From assembly GCA_963742715.1 (NCBI GenBank), contig CAVUMR010000002.1:2914001-2978000 (forward strand): a DNA stretch of 64,000 nt, read 5' to 3'. The stretch's first letter is position 1. Each line of letters opens with the position of its first letter. Both the position numbers and the translations under genes were made by a program. The notes under the pieces are model-generated. The model was not told the DNA's origin. It did no database searches and worked only from the letters and a program-made list of their open reading frames with translations. The stretch is from CAVUMR01 sp963742715 (GTDB lineage Bacteria > Actinomycetota > Actinomycetes > Mycobacteriales > Micromonosporaceae). Shown here piece by piece: positions 1 to 9,305 of this stretch.

Positions 1-647
1 TTCCATGTCTACCCTCGGAGCGGGACGCGCGTAGCCCGATCACGAAACATATCGATGTAGTCGGACCCGCCCGAAGAGCCCAGCGGTGGTTGGGGTTGAT
101 GCGCCTAGCCGATCATCCGGCCATACCGCAGTGTATTTCCATTCGCGACACGCTCATGCCGATCATTGGACCCACTGTCCGAAGCGCCTACCAGCGGGAT
201 CGTCACCGCAGACTCGCGCATCAGGGAGACAGGCCAACGTGCCGGTGGGTATTCTGCTCAAGTCGACGTCGCAAACTGCGCTGAACCGGTGTTTGCGCCG
301 CGAGCTCCCTATGAGCAGGTTTCGCCTTTCGTGCGACGGGTGCCGGCTCAAGGGATCGATGGGCCTTCCGCTGCAACGGGGGGCCCATCACTTTTGGTAC
401 CGGAAGGCGCATGACGCGAAGGTCCTCTTGCTCCCACACGAGCTTCTGATAGTTATCGACGGCACGTCGGCGGTTAATTCTCCGGAATAGCAACCGATCC
501 CTTGAGAATAGTCCGCCGGTCATCTCGACTTCCGTCGCCGCGACGCGACCGTGCCTTCTCCTGACACACCTGCGACCACCAGGACGTACCGTCAACCGGC
601 GATCGGTGAGCCGTCGGTTCACCACCTGACAGAGGGGACGGCAGGGC
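1..647. other. No supported gene at the left edge
   Basis: No open frame here has convincing GC-rich third positions, a ribosome site or a recognisable protein family. The stretch is less GC-rich than the genes that follow. It may be intergenic or a decayed remnant, and it presumably holds the promoter of the cupin gene. I see no transposase fragment, tRNA or clear hairpin. Confidence 0.5.
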
Positions 648-1001
648 ATGCAGGTGATCGCGGACGCCGGCCGGTACACCGAGCCACTCGACGCGCCGAC
701 CCACTGGGTCGAGCAACTGCGCAGCAAGCACCTGAGCGTGGGTACCTACTCGCTGCCCGCGGGCGGCGTGGACGATCAGCAGCCGCACACCGAGGACGAG
801 ATCTACGTGGTGTGCTCCGGTCGCGCCACCCTGGTCTGCGACTCGGGTACCGCTCAACTCGGTCCCGGCGCGGTCGTGTTCGTACCCGCGCGGGAGCGGC
901 ACCAGTGGACCGACATCGAGGAGGAGCTGAGCCTGCTCGTACTGTTCGCGCCGCCGTACGGGACGAGCAGCGCCCCGCCAACCGCCGATCCCGCGAGCTG
1001 A
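648..1001 (+). CDS. Small single-domain cupin protein
   Basis: 117 aa, the size of a single beta-barrel cupin. The first metal-binding motif is visible around PHTEDEIYVVCSG and the second around PGAVVFVPARERHQW, so it probably binds one metal ion. The reaction cannot be told from sequence, because single cupins include sugar isomerases, dioxygenases and regulators. The ATG follows a purine-rich GAGGGGACGG stretch. It stands alone on the plus strand, next to the convergent HNH-family gene. The fold is confident and the function unknown. Confidence 0.75.
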   Translation: MQVIADAGRYTEPLDAPTHWVEQLRSKHLSVGTYSLPAGGVDDQQPHTEDEIYVVCSGRATLVCDSGTAQLGPGAVVFVPARERHQWTDIEEELSLLVLFAPPYGTSSAPPTADPAS

Positions 1002-1126
1002 CCTGACGGCTCCGGGATACGCGCACGAACCGTGGGGTTGGGTCGTAGCCGCCGACCTTGTGTCGAGGTGCGGGGATCACCCGCCGCGCGCGAGCTTTGC
1101 CGTCGACGGGGAGTCAATGCTTGACA

Positions 1127-2620
1127 TCAACCGTCCGGGGGCGGGCGTGCATCGGCCCGGTCCGGCCGGGCGGTGTAGTGGTGCCCGTGGGGGCTGGTCC
1201 AGTAGAAGACGCCCGGTTGGATCTGTCGGAGTTTCCAACCACCTTTGTGTTTGGCCCGGTGGTGGTACCGGCACAGGGCGCCGAGGTTGTTCGGCCGGGT
1301 GGGGCCGTTGTCGGCGTACGGGATGGTGTGGTCGAGGTCGCATCGACCGGCTGGTGCGCGACAGCCGGGTCCCCGGCAGGTGACGTCGCGGGCGCGGACG
1401 AACGCATCGACGCGGGCGGTGGGGCGGCGCCGGGTGGTGCCGTGGGCCACGAGCCGGCCGTGGCGGTCGAGGGTGCTGAACCGCCAGATGCTGTCCGGGA
1501 GCTGCGCGACGGTCTGCCGGGTGATGTCAGCGAGTACCGGTCCCCAGCCGTGCAGGTGTCCGGGTTCGTCGGTCCAGCCCATCAGGGTGGCCAGTGGAAC
1601 GGTCAGCTCGACCACGCCCTTGCGCGGAGCGGGTAGCGGTCCGGTGCGGGTGCCGTCGAGGAGGTCCAGGATGGTGTCGGCGCGCAGTTGATCCATGGTG
1701 CGCAGGTCACCGCCGCGGTGCGCGGCGGCCGCGATGGCGTCGACGCGCTCCATCGCGGCGGTGGCGCGGACAGCAGGCAGGCCGAGGACGCTGATCGAGG
1801 CGGTGCCATCCGGATCGAGCCCCGCGTACACCCGCCGGGAGCGCACCGCCTCCTGCTCGCGCAGCCCGGCAGCTTCGGGGTCGGCTGCGAGGACGAGGCG
1901 GCGGAGCTTGGCGCGGAGCTGGCCGGTCGTCAACGCCGGCGCCTCCGACAGGATCTCGTCGCAGCTCTGCCGGGCAGCGGGTTCCGACAGGGCGTTGGTT
2001 TCCTGCTCCAACACCCGCGCCTTCGCCAGGTCGATCGCCCCGGTCGTGAGGGCGGCGTGGACGGCGGGGAGCCGCTCGACCAGCGCCTGCGCCAGCGACA
2101 CCTGGGCGTCGGTGGCGTGCCGGGTCCACGCCAGTGCGGCCGCGATCTCGACCGTCGCGAACTCGCTCACTGCCGAGGTGCGCGCGACCGGGGCGTCAGG
2201 TCCGCCGGGTGGGCAGTGCACCAACTCGACCATCGTGGCCAGCAACTGGGCCTGGTCATGCGCGACCTGCCTAGCCCACGCCCGCATCACCAGCACCAGG
2301 TCATGCCCGTTCAGCCTGGACCGGTCAACTCCCGCGAGGACCGCCGCCAGCTCCGGGCCGGCAGGCAGCCGAGCCAACGTCTCGGTCAACACCCGGCTCG
2401 GAGCCCCATCCTCGGCCGGCAGCGACGCGTGCGAAAGGTCGTGCCGTTGTGGACCGGCCGGGTCGACTGGCGCGGTCACTGGTCCAGTCCACTCCGGACT
2501 AGTTGTCCGGTGAGCCATTGCTGTGCTGACGCCAGAGACGGCGGCCAGGTCCGGGGCGGAGACCGGCGCACGCGGGGACGGCTCAGCCACCTCGGCTGGC
2601 ATCGTCCCCCGCTCGAACAT
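1127..2620 (-). CDS. 13E12-repeat/DUF222 HNH endonuclease family protein
   Basis: 497 aa. The long helical N-terminal half (about residues 60-350, rich in Ala, Arg and Leu) fits the DUF222/13E12 family. An HNH nuclease domain lies near the C-terminus: CRGPGCRAPAGRCDLDHTIP, then N in RPNNLGALC and YHHRAKHKGGW, giving the Cys pairs and His residues of a zinc-supported HNH site. The family is abundant and multicopy in actinobacteria, and its role is unsettled (possible homing or restriction-like nuclease). The ATG at 2620 is used; a second Met lies 6 codons in. A long plus-strand frame over this gene is a GC-driven shadow. Confidence 0.85.
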   Translation of the reverse strand: MFERGTMPAEVAEPSPRAPVSAPDLAAVSGVSTAMAHRTTSPEWTGPVTAPVDPAGPQRHDLSHASLPAEDGAPSRVLTETLARLPAGPELAAVLAGVDRSRLNGHDLVLVMRAWARQVAHDQAQLLATMVELVHCPPGGPDAPVARTSAVSEFATVEIAAALAWTRHATDAQVSLAQALVERLPAVHAALTTGAIDLAKARVLEQETNALSEPAARQSCDEILSEAPALTTGQLRAKLRRLVLAADPEAAGLREQEAVRSRRVYAGLDPDGTASISVLGLPAVRATAAMERVDAIAAAAHRGGDLRTMDQLRADTILDLLDGTRTGPLPAPRKGVVELTVPLATLMGWTDEPGHLHGWGPVLADITRQTVAQLPDSIWRFSTLDRHGRLVAHGTTRRRPTARVDAFVRARDVTCRGPGCRAPAGRCDLDHTIPYADNGPTRPNNLGALCRYHHRAKHKGGWKLRQIQPGVFYWTSPHGHHYTARPDRADARPPPDG

Positions 2621-2769
2621 GGACCGAACCTATGCCGGGGGTATGACACTCTCGCCCCGCCCGGACCGGATATCCACAGAGGTGCGCGGACTGGCGACAA
2701 GCGCCGGAATCCCTCCAGCAGCAGGCGAAGTCGCACCGGACGCCGAGCAGCTCGTTGCCCAGCCCCGGT

Positions 2770-3978
2770 TCAGTGCGGAAACGTTACCGGCAGCGCAACA
2801 GGCGCTCGCAATGGTCCGCCGCGACCACCGATCGCGCCCACCGGCACAGCGAGGGCCACCCCGGGGAACCGATGCACCAGGGTGCCCACCGACAGGGCGA
2901 GCACGGCCCGCGCGAGCGGCGCCCCGAGGCACCCGTGGTCGCCATGCCCGAAGCCGAGGTGCGGGTTGTACCGACGGCTCACTTCGAACAACTCCGGCCG
3001 GTCGAACCGGGCCGGATCACGGTTGGCCGCGGCAATGGAGATCACGATCAGTTCACCGGCTGCGATCCGTACCCCATCGATCTCGATGTCTTCCAGGGCG
3101 GACCGTCCGATGCCGACGGTCATCGGGCCGGCGAACCGCAGCAGTTCCTCGACCGCGGCCGGCACCAGATCCGGATCGGCGCACAGCGCGGCCAGTTCGG
3201 TCGGGTGGCTGAGCACCTGCGACAACGCGTTGCCGATGAGGCTCGCCGTCACCGAGTACCCGGCCGTCAGCAGGGCCGCCAGCACGGCCGCCACCTCGGC
3301 GTGGGCCGGTCGCGGTGCCGGATGCAAATCGGTCGGTCGCGGTGCGGGATGCAGAGCTGCCGCCACTTCCTCGCCTAGGCGCGAGCCGCGGTCGCGCAGC
3401 AGGGCGCCGAACAGTTCACGAAGCGCGCCACCGCCGGTGACCGAACCGAACCCCGAGCCCGACGTCGCACCGGGAGACGAGCCGGGCGGCGCGTGCGGAT
3501 CCCGTACCGGGCAACACCCCGGCATACCGGCGGCGCGGCGGAAGTCCGCGCGCAGCGTGGCGGGTACCGCGAGTACCTCACAGATCGCTCCGAACGCGAG
3601 CGGCTCGGCCAGCTCCGACACGAGCTCCGCGCGCCCGGCCGGTGCGATCGCGTCGACCAGGTCGTCGGCGATCCGCACGATCCGGGGCACCACGCTCTGT
3701 ACCCGCCGCGGATGGAACAACGACGAGCCCACCGCGCGAAGGCTCGCGCTCTCGAACGGATCCGCCGCGGCCGGCAGCGGTGCGAGGTCCAGCCGCCGAT
3801 CCGCGAGCGCGGCCAGCGCCTCGTCGTACCCGGTGATGAGCCAGGCCTCGAGCTCGGCCATCCGTACCCGCTGCACCGGACCGGCCGCCCGCAGCTCGTC
3901 CAGCAGTGGATGGGGATCCGCCCCCGTGGTGACGTCGACGCGCAGGTCATGCACCTGGTACTGGGCGGCGTCCGTCAT
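2770..3978 (-). CDS. Cytochrome P450
   Basis: 402 aa, typical of soluble bacterial class I P450s. The haem ligand loop FGHGDHGCLGAPLAR is near the C-terminus with its Cys intact, the ExxR motif appears as EELLR, and the I-helix oxygen-binding stretch reads AGYSVT. I start at the ATG giving MTDAAQYQV; an upstream ATG would add 14 unsupported residues. Within the gene a 9-codon stretch is nearly duplicated (HPAPRPTDL then HPAPRPAHA, nucleotides about 3307-3353), in a region that is variable in P450s. No ferredoxin or reductase gene is adjacent, so electrons must come from elsewhere. The substrate is unknown. Confidence 0.93.
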   Translation of the reverse strand: MTDAAQYQVHDLRVDVTTGADPHPLLDELRAAGPVQRVRMAELEAWLITGYDEALAALADRRLDLAPLPAAADPFESASLRAVGSSLFHPRRVQSVVPRIVRIADDLVDAIAPAGRAELVSELAEPLAFGAICEVLAVPATLRADFRRAAGMPGCCPVRDPHAPPGSSPGATSGSGFGSVTGGGALRELFGALLRDRGSRLGEEVAAALHPAPRPTDLHPAPRPAHAEVAAVLAALLTAGYSVTASLIGNALSQVLSHPTELAALCADPDLVPAAVEELLRFAGPMTVGIGRSALEDIEIDGVRIAAGELIVISIAAANRDPARFDRPELFEVSRRYNPHLGFGHGDHGCLGAPLARAVLALSVGTLVHRFPGVALAVPVGAIGGRGGPLRAPVALPVTFPH

Positions 3979-4163
3979 CGCGCAAACCCCTGTCAGCCGA
4001 CGTGCGTCGCAGACTTGCATACGGATACATCGGGTGTCGACCCCAATACGTTACGTATGTGGATTCGCGGATATCCCCGTAGAAACGGGACGAGTCGCCA
4101 CGCTCCGTCAGCACCGCGATCTCCGCCCGTGGCCGGCGCGCGGACCGTCCCGCGGCGCGCCGG

Positions 4164-5603
4164 TCAGCCGCCACCGGGCGTGGCCGCGGACGCTCCCGCG
4201 AAGACCGGAGGCGTCCGGTCCCGCCACGGCATGACCTGCTCAAGCCGCGAGGCAACCCGGAAGAGCAGATCTTCGCGGGCGTACGGAGCGACAAGCTGCA
4301 CGCCGATCGGCAGGCCGGTCCGGCTCTGGCCGAGCGGCAGGCTGATCGCGGGCTGACCCGAGATGTTGAACAGCACGGTGAACGGCCCGTACTCGAAGAT
4401 CGACTCGAGCCAGCTCTCCGGGGTGTGCGCCGGATCGTCCTGCCGCAGCGTGCCGTGCGGCGCCGGCAGTTGCCCGAGAGTCGGCGTGACCAGCAGGTCG
4501 TACCCGGTGAAGAACGCCCCGACCGTACGGGTCACCCGGTTCTGCGCGTCGAGCTGCGCGAACAGGTCCAGCGCCGGTACCGCGGACGCCTCCCGCAGCA
4601 GCCGCGCGGACACCGCCTCCATCCGGTCCGGGTCGGGTTGCCGGGGCGCCAGCAGGAACGGTGCCGCCAGCGCGGTGAGGTTGGCCCGCGCACCGAGCAG
4701 CACGACCGGCCAGTCGACCGCCGGAGTCGCCTCGGTGACGACATTGCCCATGCTCTCGAGCGTCCGGCCGACCTCGACCGCCGCCGCGGCCACCTCAGCG
4801 TCCACGGCCACGCCGGACCAGGCGGTCGTGGTCACGGCCACCCGCAGCGGGCCGGTGTCGCGACCCACCTCGTCGACGTACCGGCCGGCCGGCGGTGGCG
4901 CGGTGTACTTGTCGCCGACCGCGGGCCCGTGTACCGCGTCAAGCAGGTGCGCGGCATCCCGGACGGTACGGGTCAGCGCGAACTCGACGGACGCGCCGAA
5001 GGCCGCTTCGCTGATGTCGGGGCCGCACGGCGTACGCCCGCGACTGGGTTTGAGACCCACCAGGCCGCAACACGACGCGGGTATCCGGACCGAGCCGGCG
5101 CCGTCGTTCGCGTGGGCGACCGGCACCGCGCCGGCGGCGACCAGCGCGGCGGCACCACCACTCGAGCCGCCCACCCCCCGGTCGAGGTCCCACGGGTTGC
5201 GGGTCGGGCCGGTCCGCAGCGGCTCGGTGGCGAAGCTGATGGCCAGCTCCGGCGCGGCGGTCAGGCCGAGCGTGACCAGGCCGGCCGCCCGGAACCGGCT
5301 CATCAGCTCGCTGTCGTGATCGGCCACCGCGCCCCGGATGGCGCGGCTGCCGCAGAAGAACGGCACGCCGCGGGCCATCGGCGCGCAGTCCTTGATCAGG
5401 AACGGCACCCCGGCGAACGGCCCGTCGCCGGCATGCTCCAGGGCCGGCGAGAACGGTGGTATCGCCAGGCCGTTGACGGCCGGGTTCACCAGGTCAAGTG
5501 CCTGCCGGGCGACCGACTCGACCTCGGTCGCGCTGACCTCGCCGGCGGCGATCAGCTCGCGCAGGCCGACCGCGTCGCACCGCGAATATTCGTGCAGGTC
5601 CAT
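4164..5603 (-). CDS. Amidase (amidase-signature family)
   Basis: 479 aa. All three catalytic residues of the Ser-cisSer-Lys triad are in place: Lys in PFLIKDCAP, the cis-Ser region in GVGGSSGGAAAL, and the nucleophile in DGAGSVRIPASCCGL. The family hydrolyses carboxamides and aryl amides. GatA is unlikely, since gatB and gatC are absent. I chose the ATG beginning MDLHEYSRC because it fits the family N-terminus; the frame stays open 73 codons further upstream with no family similarity. It is divergent from the aldehyde dehydrogenase at 5864, and the two may share a control region in a small amide/aldehyde catabolic group. Substrate unknown. Confidence 0.9.
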   Translation of the reverse strand: MDLHEYSRCDAVGLRELIAAGEVSATEVESVARQALDLVNPAVNGLAIPPFSPALEHAGDGPFAGVPFLIKDCAPMARGVPFFCGSRAIRGAVADHDSELMSRFRAAGLVTLGLTAAPELAISFATEPLRTGPTRNPWDLDRGVGGSSGGAAALVAAGAVPVAHANDGAGSVRIPASCCGLVGLKPSRGRTPCGPDISEAAFGASVEFALTRTVRDAAHLLDAVHGPAVGDKYTAPPPAGRYVDEVGRDTGPLRVAVTTTAWSGVAVDAEVAAAAVEVGRTLESMGNVVTEATPAVDWPVVLLGARANLTALAAPFLLAPRQPDPDRMEAVSARLLREASAVPALDLFAQLDAQNRVTRTVGAFFTGYDLLVTPTLGQLPAPHGTLRQDDPAHTPESWLESIFEYGPFTVLFNISGQPAISLPLGQSRTGLPIGVQLVAPYAREDLLFRVASRLEQVMPWRDRTPPVFAGASAATPGGG

Positions 5604-5863
5604 CTGTCCCCCCGGCCCGCGCTGTCCCCCCGGCCCGCGCCCGACGTGATCTCCGGCGCCCGCCCCAGGTTGGCAAACGCGCCGGATGCCGTCGACCGAA
5701 TTGGCGAGACGTGGTGATCTGTCGGCTACCGAGCGACAATCCGGGCCATTCACCGCAGCGGATCCACCGTTCACCGGCCGGACCAGCCGTCTACCTGTTG
5801 GAATGCCGGTCGCCGCGGGCAAGACTCGGGATGTCTTCCCACCAAACGCCTTGGGGGCCCGCC

Positions 5864-7327
5864 GTGTTCGACACCAGCCTGCTGATCGGCAACGAGCGAC
5901 TCGCGGCGAGTGACGGGCGGACGTTCGACCGGGCCAATCCGGTCGGCGGCGAGGTGGTCACCACCAGCCCGGCGGCGAGCCGCGACGATGCCGATCGCGC
6001 GGTCGAGGCGGCCGCCGCGGCGTTCGGCAGCTGGGCGGAGACGCCGCCGAACGAGCGCCGGACCAAGCTGCTCGCGGCCGCTGACCGGCTGGAGTCCAGT
6101 GTGGACAGTTTCGCCGAGCGGATGGCGGCCGAGTGCGGCGCCACCGGCGGCTGGGCCGGCTTCAACGTCCACCTGGCGGCCAGCATGCTGCGCGAGGCTG
6201 CCTCACTCACCACCCAGGTCACCGGCCAGGTCATTCCTTCGGACGTACCCGGCAGCCTCGCCATGGGGTACCGGCAGCCGGCCGGCGTGGTGTTCGGCAT
6301 GGCGCCGTGGAACGCGCCGGTGATTCTGGCCGTACGCGCGGTGGCGACCCCGCTGGCCGTCGGGAACACCGTCGTGTTGCGCGGCTCGGAGCTGTCCCCG
6401 GCCACGCATGCGCTGGTCGCCGAGGTGCTGATCGAGTCGGGCCTCGGTGATGGCGTCGTCAACTTCATCACGCACGCCCCGCAGGACGCCGCGGAGATCA
6501 CCGAGGCGGTGATCGCGCACCCGGCGGTACGACGGGTCAACTTCACCGGCTCCACCCGGGTCGGCCGGATCATGGCGGAGGTGTGCGGCCGGTACCTCAA
6601 GCCGGTTGTACTCGAGCTCGGCGGCAAGGCTCCGTTCCTGGTACTCGACGACGCGGATCTCGACGCGGCGGTACAGGCCGCGGCGTTCGGCGCGTTCATC
6701 AACCAGGGGCACGTGTGCATGTCGACCGAACGGATCATCGTGCACGAGGCGGTGGCGGACGAGTTCGTCGCGCTGTTCCTGGCCAAGGCGCGGAGCCTGC
6801 CGTGTGGCGACCCGCGCAAGGAGGAGGTCGTACTCGGCTCGGTGATCGGCAAACCGACCGTCGAGCACCTCCGCGCGCTGGTCGAGGAGGCGGTGTCCGC
6901 GGGTGCGACCGTGCTGTCCGGCGACTCGGTACGCGGTGACGACACCGGCACGATCCTCCCCGCGGTGATCCTCGACAACGTCACCCGGGACATGCGGATC
7001 TTCCGCGACGAGATCTTCGGCCCGGCGGTCACGATCACCCGGGTGTCCGACGAGGAGGAGGCGGTCGAGGCCGCCAACGACACCGAGTACGGCCTGTCCT
7101 CGGCCGTGTTCACCCGGGACGCGGCGCGCGGGCTGCGGGTGGCCAAGCGGCTCGACTTCGGCATCACCCACGTCAACGGCCCGACCGTGCACGACGAGGC
7201 GCAGATGCCGTTCGGCGGGGTGAAGGCGAGCGGGTACGGCCGGTTCGGCGGGCACGCCGGCATCGACGCGTTCACCGAACTGCGGTGGGTGACGCTGCAG
7301 ACGGAGCCGCGGCAGTACCCGTTCTGA
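5864..7327 (+). CDS. NAD(P)-dependent aldehyde dehydrogenase
   Basis: 487 aa from the GTG start. It has the NAD-site sequence NFTGSTRVGR, the general-base region LELGGKAPFLVL, and the catalytic Cys in NQGHVCMSTERI. The CMSTER form is typical of the vanillin/salicylaldehyde dehydrogenase branch, so an aromatic aldehyde is plausible (inference). I prefer GTG 5864 (VFDTSLLIGN) because GGGGG lies 6 nt upstream and the length fits the family; an in-frame ATG at 5831 is the alternative. It is divergent from the amidase and convergent with the cyclase-family gene. The 139-bp gap downstream is extremely GC-rich with no clean terminator. Confidence 0.92.
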   Translation: MFDTSLLIGNERLAASDGRTFDRANPVGGEVVTTSPAASRDDADRAVEAAAAAFGSWAETPPNERRTKLLAAADRLESSVDSFAERMAAECGATGGWAGFNVHLAASMLREAASLTTQVTGQVIPSDVPGSLAMGYRQPAGVVFGMAPWNAPVILAVRAVATPLAVGNTVVLRGSELSPATHALVAEVLIESGLGDGVVNFITHAPQDAAEITEAVIAHPAVRRVNFTGSTRVGRIMAEVCGRYLKPVVLELGGKAPFLVLDDADLDAAVQAAAFGAFINQGHVCMSTERIIVHEAVADEFVALFLAKARSLPCGDPRKEEVVLGSVIGKPTVEHLRALVEEAVSAGATVLSGDSVRGDDTGTILPAVILDNVTRDMRIFRDEIFGPAVTITRVSDEEEAVEAANDTEYGLSSAVFTRDAARGLRVAKRLDFGITHVNGPTVHDEAQMPFGGVKASGYGRFGGHAGIDAFTELRWVTLQTEPRQYPF

Positions 7328-7466
7328 CGATCCCCGGCGGCTGGCGGCGGGCGGCGGGCAGCGGCGGCCCTCGGCGGACCGCGCCGGACGGCGGTCGCGA
7401 CCGGCGGCGGGCGCCGCGCCCTCCGGGGGTCGGCCGCCGCGGTCTCAGGAGTCGCCCGCCGCGGCC

Positions 7467-8228
7467 TCAGGGCTCGATCAGGGCCAGCACCCGGCACGGG
7501 CTGCCGGAGCCGCCCACGATCGGCAGCGGCGAGGCCACCACCAGCGCGCCGCGGACCGGCAACCGGTCCAGGTTGCGCAGCTGGGTCAGCCCGTACTTGT
7601 TGGCGCCGAGCAGGAACGAGTGGCACGGGAACGGCGGGTCGAACGAGTGCGCCGCGCCGGCGTCGGTACCGACCGTCTCGACCCCGACGCCGATGATCGG
7701 CGCCTCCTCGGCCAGCCACTTCGCGCACTCGATGGAGATGCCCGGGGTCCGCCCCGCGTTCAGGAACGCGTCGTCGTCCTCACCGCGGACATCCCAGCCG
7801 GTGCGGTACAGCAGCCAGCCGCCGTCCGGCAGCGGCCCGTGTTCGGCTTCCCAGGCCCGTACGTCGTCCACCTCGAGCAGGAAGTCCGGGTTCTCCCGTA
7901 CCCGGTCGACGGCGTCGAGTACGACCGCGGACGCGATGAGCCGCCGCGGCGGTACCTGCGACACGTCGTCGCCGCCCTGTCCGGTCACCCAGTGCACCGG
8001 CGCGTCGAAGTGCGTACCGGTGTGCTCCCCGGTGTGGATGTCGTTCCAGTACCACGCCGGGCCGCGCTCGTCGTACCGGCTGATCTCCTCGAGCTGGAAC
8101 CGGACCGTGTTACCGAACGGTTCGGGTAACTGCAGGATCGGCGTACCGGAGTGCAGCGGCGCGGTGAGGTCGACGACCTCGACGGCACCACGGTTGAGAG
8201 CATCCACCAGGTCAGACAGCACCGACAT
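7467..8228 (-). CDS. Cyclase-family (kynurenine-formamidase-like) metal-dependent hydrolase
   Basis: 253 aa. The family motif HxGTHxDAP appears as HTGTHFDAPVHW, with further metal-binding His and Asp residues toward the C-terminus (VGTDAG, CHSFLL). The family includes bacterial kynurenine formamidase and the polyketide 'cyclase' of Pfam PF04199. No other tryptophan-catabolism gene is adjacent, so kynurenine formamidase is only one option. The start is the ATG giving MSVLSDLVDAL; 33 upstream codons in frame have no similarity. It is divergent from the HTH/Clp-N operon, and the nearest of three GTCAA-N6-TTGAC palindromes is about 59 bp upstream of its start. Confidence 0.85.
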   Translation of the reverse strand: MSVLSDLVDALNRGAVEVVDLTAPLHSGTPILQLPEPFGNTVRFQLEEISRYDERGPAWYWNDIHTGEHTGTHFDAPVHWVTGQGGDDVSQVPPRRLIASAVVLDAVDRVRENPDFLLEVDDVRAWEAEHGPLPDGGWLLYRTGWDVRGEDDDAFLNAGRTPGISIECAKWLAEEAPIIGVGVETVGTDAGAAHSFDPPFPCHSFLLGANKYGLTQLRNLDRLPVRGALVVASPLPIVGGSGSPCRVLALIEP

Positions 8229-8286
8229 GGGTCGAACGTAGGCGCGGTAAGCAGGACCGTCAACGACGCCCGGCGTACCCCGATCT

Positions 8287-8366
8287 GTCAACCTCCATTG
8301 ACACCGACAATGTCGAGTCATCGTCAACTTTTATTGACGAACCGGGTGGCGTCAACTATGGTTGAC
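8287..8366. promoter_or_regulatory. Three copies of palindrome GTCAA-N6-TTGAC
   Basis: Identical 5-bp arms around a 6-bp spacer occur at 8287-8302, 8323-8338 and 8351-8366. The second overlaps a likely -35 box and the third overlaps the likely -10 box of the HTH/Clp-N operon. This looks like an operator array. The adjacent HTH protein is the obvious candidate regulator (inference). A shorter GACAATGTC element lies between copies one and two. Confidence 0.65.
8334..8362 (+). promoter_or_regulatory. Sigma-A-type promoter of the HTH/Clp-N operon
   Basis: TTGACG (8334-8339), a 17-bp spacer, then TATGGT (8357-8362). The predicted transcription start falls about 7-8 bp downstream, at 8369-8370, which coincides with ATG 8370. 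The message would then be leaderless, which is common in actinobacteria. Confidence 0.55.
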
Positions 8367-8369
8367 GAC

Positions 8370-8606
8370 ATGAGTGACGCAACGGATCTCGCCGCGGCGG
8401 CCAGCAGCGCCGACGCCACGGTCGGCCTCCGCGCCGCCCTGGCGTTGCGTCGGCTGGCCGAGACCCTCGAGGGACTCCAGGTGGACAACGCCCGCCGGCA
8501 GGGCTGGTCCTGGCAGGAGATCGCGGACGCGCTCGAGATCAGCAAGCAGGCAGTGCACAAGAAGTACGCCGGTCGCCGCCCGGCCCGGGACCCACGGGAG
8601 GACTAG
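8370..8606 (+). CDS. Small helix-turn-helix protein paired with a Clp-N gene
   Basis: 78 aa. The C-terminal half carries a clear HTH (QEIADALEISKQAVHKKY), preceded by a short helical segment. I use ATG 8370 because the promoter just upstream predicts a leaderless transcript starting there. ATG 8358 is the alternative: it has GGGTGG 8 nt upstream but lies inside the third palindrome and the -10 box. The stop codon abuts the ATG of the Clp-N gene (TAGATG), so the two are co-translated. It probably represses its own operon by binding the three palindromes (inference). It is not a full-length regulator of any family I can name. Confidence 0.8.
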   Translation: MSDATDLAAAASSADATVGLRAALALRRLAETLEGLQVDNARRQGWSWQEIADALEISKQAVHKKYAGRRPARDPRED

Positions 8607-9185
8607 ATGTTCGAGCGTTTCACCATCACCGCCCGCCGCGTCGTCGTCATGGCGAAGGCCGCGGCCGAGAGTGCCCACAGCCCCGCCATCGGCACCGAAC
8701 ACCTGCTGCTCGGCCTGCTCGACGAGGAAGCCGGCGGCGCGAGCCAGGTGCTGCGCGCGGCCGGCGTCGACCGCGAGCAGGTCGTGGCCGCGATCGGCGG
8801 CCCGGCCGGGCCCGACACCAAGCTGCTGAGCGACGCCGACGCCGACGCGCTGCGCACGATCGGGATCGACCTCGACACCGTGGTCGCCCGCATCGAGGAG
8901 TCGTTCGGACCGGGCGCCCTGGCCAACTCGCAGGCGCGCGCCGGCGGCCTGTTCCGCCGCCGGCGCGGCCCACGGTCCCGGTTCTCGCCGCGGTCGCGCA
9001 AGGTGCTCGGCCTCGCCCTGCGGGAGGCGGTGCGCCTGCATCACGACTGGATCGGCTCGGAGCACATCCTTCTCGGCCTGCTCCGGGAGGGCAACGGGCT
9101 GGCCGCCCGCATCCTGGTCGACCACGGCGCCGACCTCGACGAGCTGCGCCGGGCGACCCTCCGCACGCTGGACCAGGCCGCCTAG
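8607..9185 (+). CDS. Clp N-terminal (double Clp-N repeat) protein without ATPase domain
   Basis: 192 aa containing two Clp-N repeats: one at the N-terminus (SPAIGTEHLLLGLLDEEAGG) and one near the C-terminus (HDWIGSEHILLGLLREGNG). They are separated by a basic linker around residue 115 (RRRRGPRSR). In ClpA/ClpC this domain binds adaptors and substrates. Here there is no AAA+ module, so the protein may act as a substrate-binding or competitor partner for ClpC (inference). It is the second gene of an operon with the small HTH protein, with no gap, and a strong hairpin follows 45 bp after the stop. Confidence 0.88.
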   Translation: MFERFTITARRVVVMAKAAAESAHSPAIGTEHLLLGLLDEEAGGASQVLRAAGVDREQVVAAIGGPAGPDTKLLSDADADALRTIGIDLDTVVARIEESFGPGALANSQARAGGLFRRRRGPRSRFSPRSRKVLGLALREAVRLHHDWIGSEHILLGLLREGNGLAARILVDHGADLDELRRATLRTLDQAA

Positions 9186-9229
9186 CGCCGGTCGCTCAGC
9201 TCCGGCGACCAACACAGTCCGGGTAACGC

Positions 9230-9260
9230 GAGTGGGGAGGGCCATCGGCCCTCCCCACTC
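9230..9260. terminator. Strong bidirectional hairpin terminator
   Basis: A perfect 14-bp stem (9230-9243 with 9247-9260) closes on a 3-nt loop. It lies between the convergent Clp-N gene and the MMPL transporter gene, so it can serve both. There is no long U tract, as is usual at high GC. Confidence 0.8.
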
Positions 9261-9305
9261 ACCTCATGCCTTGCTGGCCGACCCCGCCAGCCGAAAGTGC
9301 GCCCG

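Noticed and set aside
1688..4234. 848-codon plus-strand frame over the HNH and P450 genes
   Set aside because: It is an antisense shadow of GC-rich genes: Arg/Ala/Gly/Pro-rich, no domain, no ribosome site. Both genes beneath it have intact motifs.
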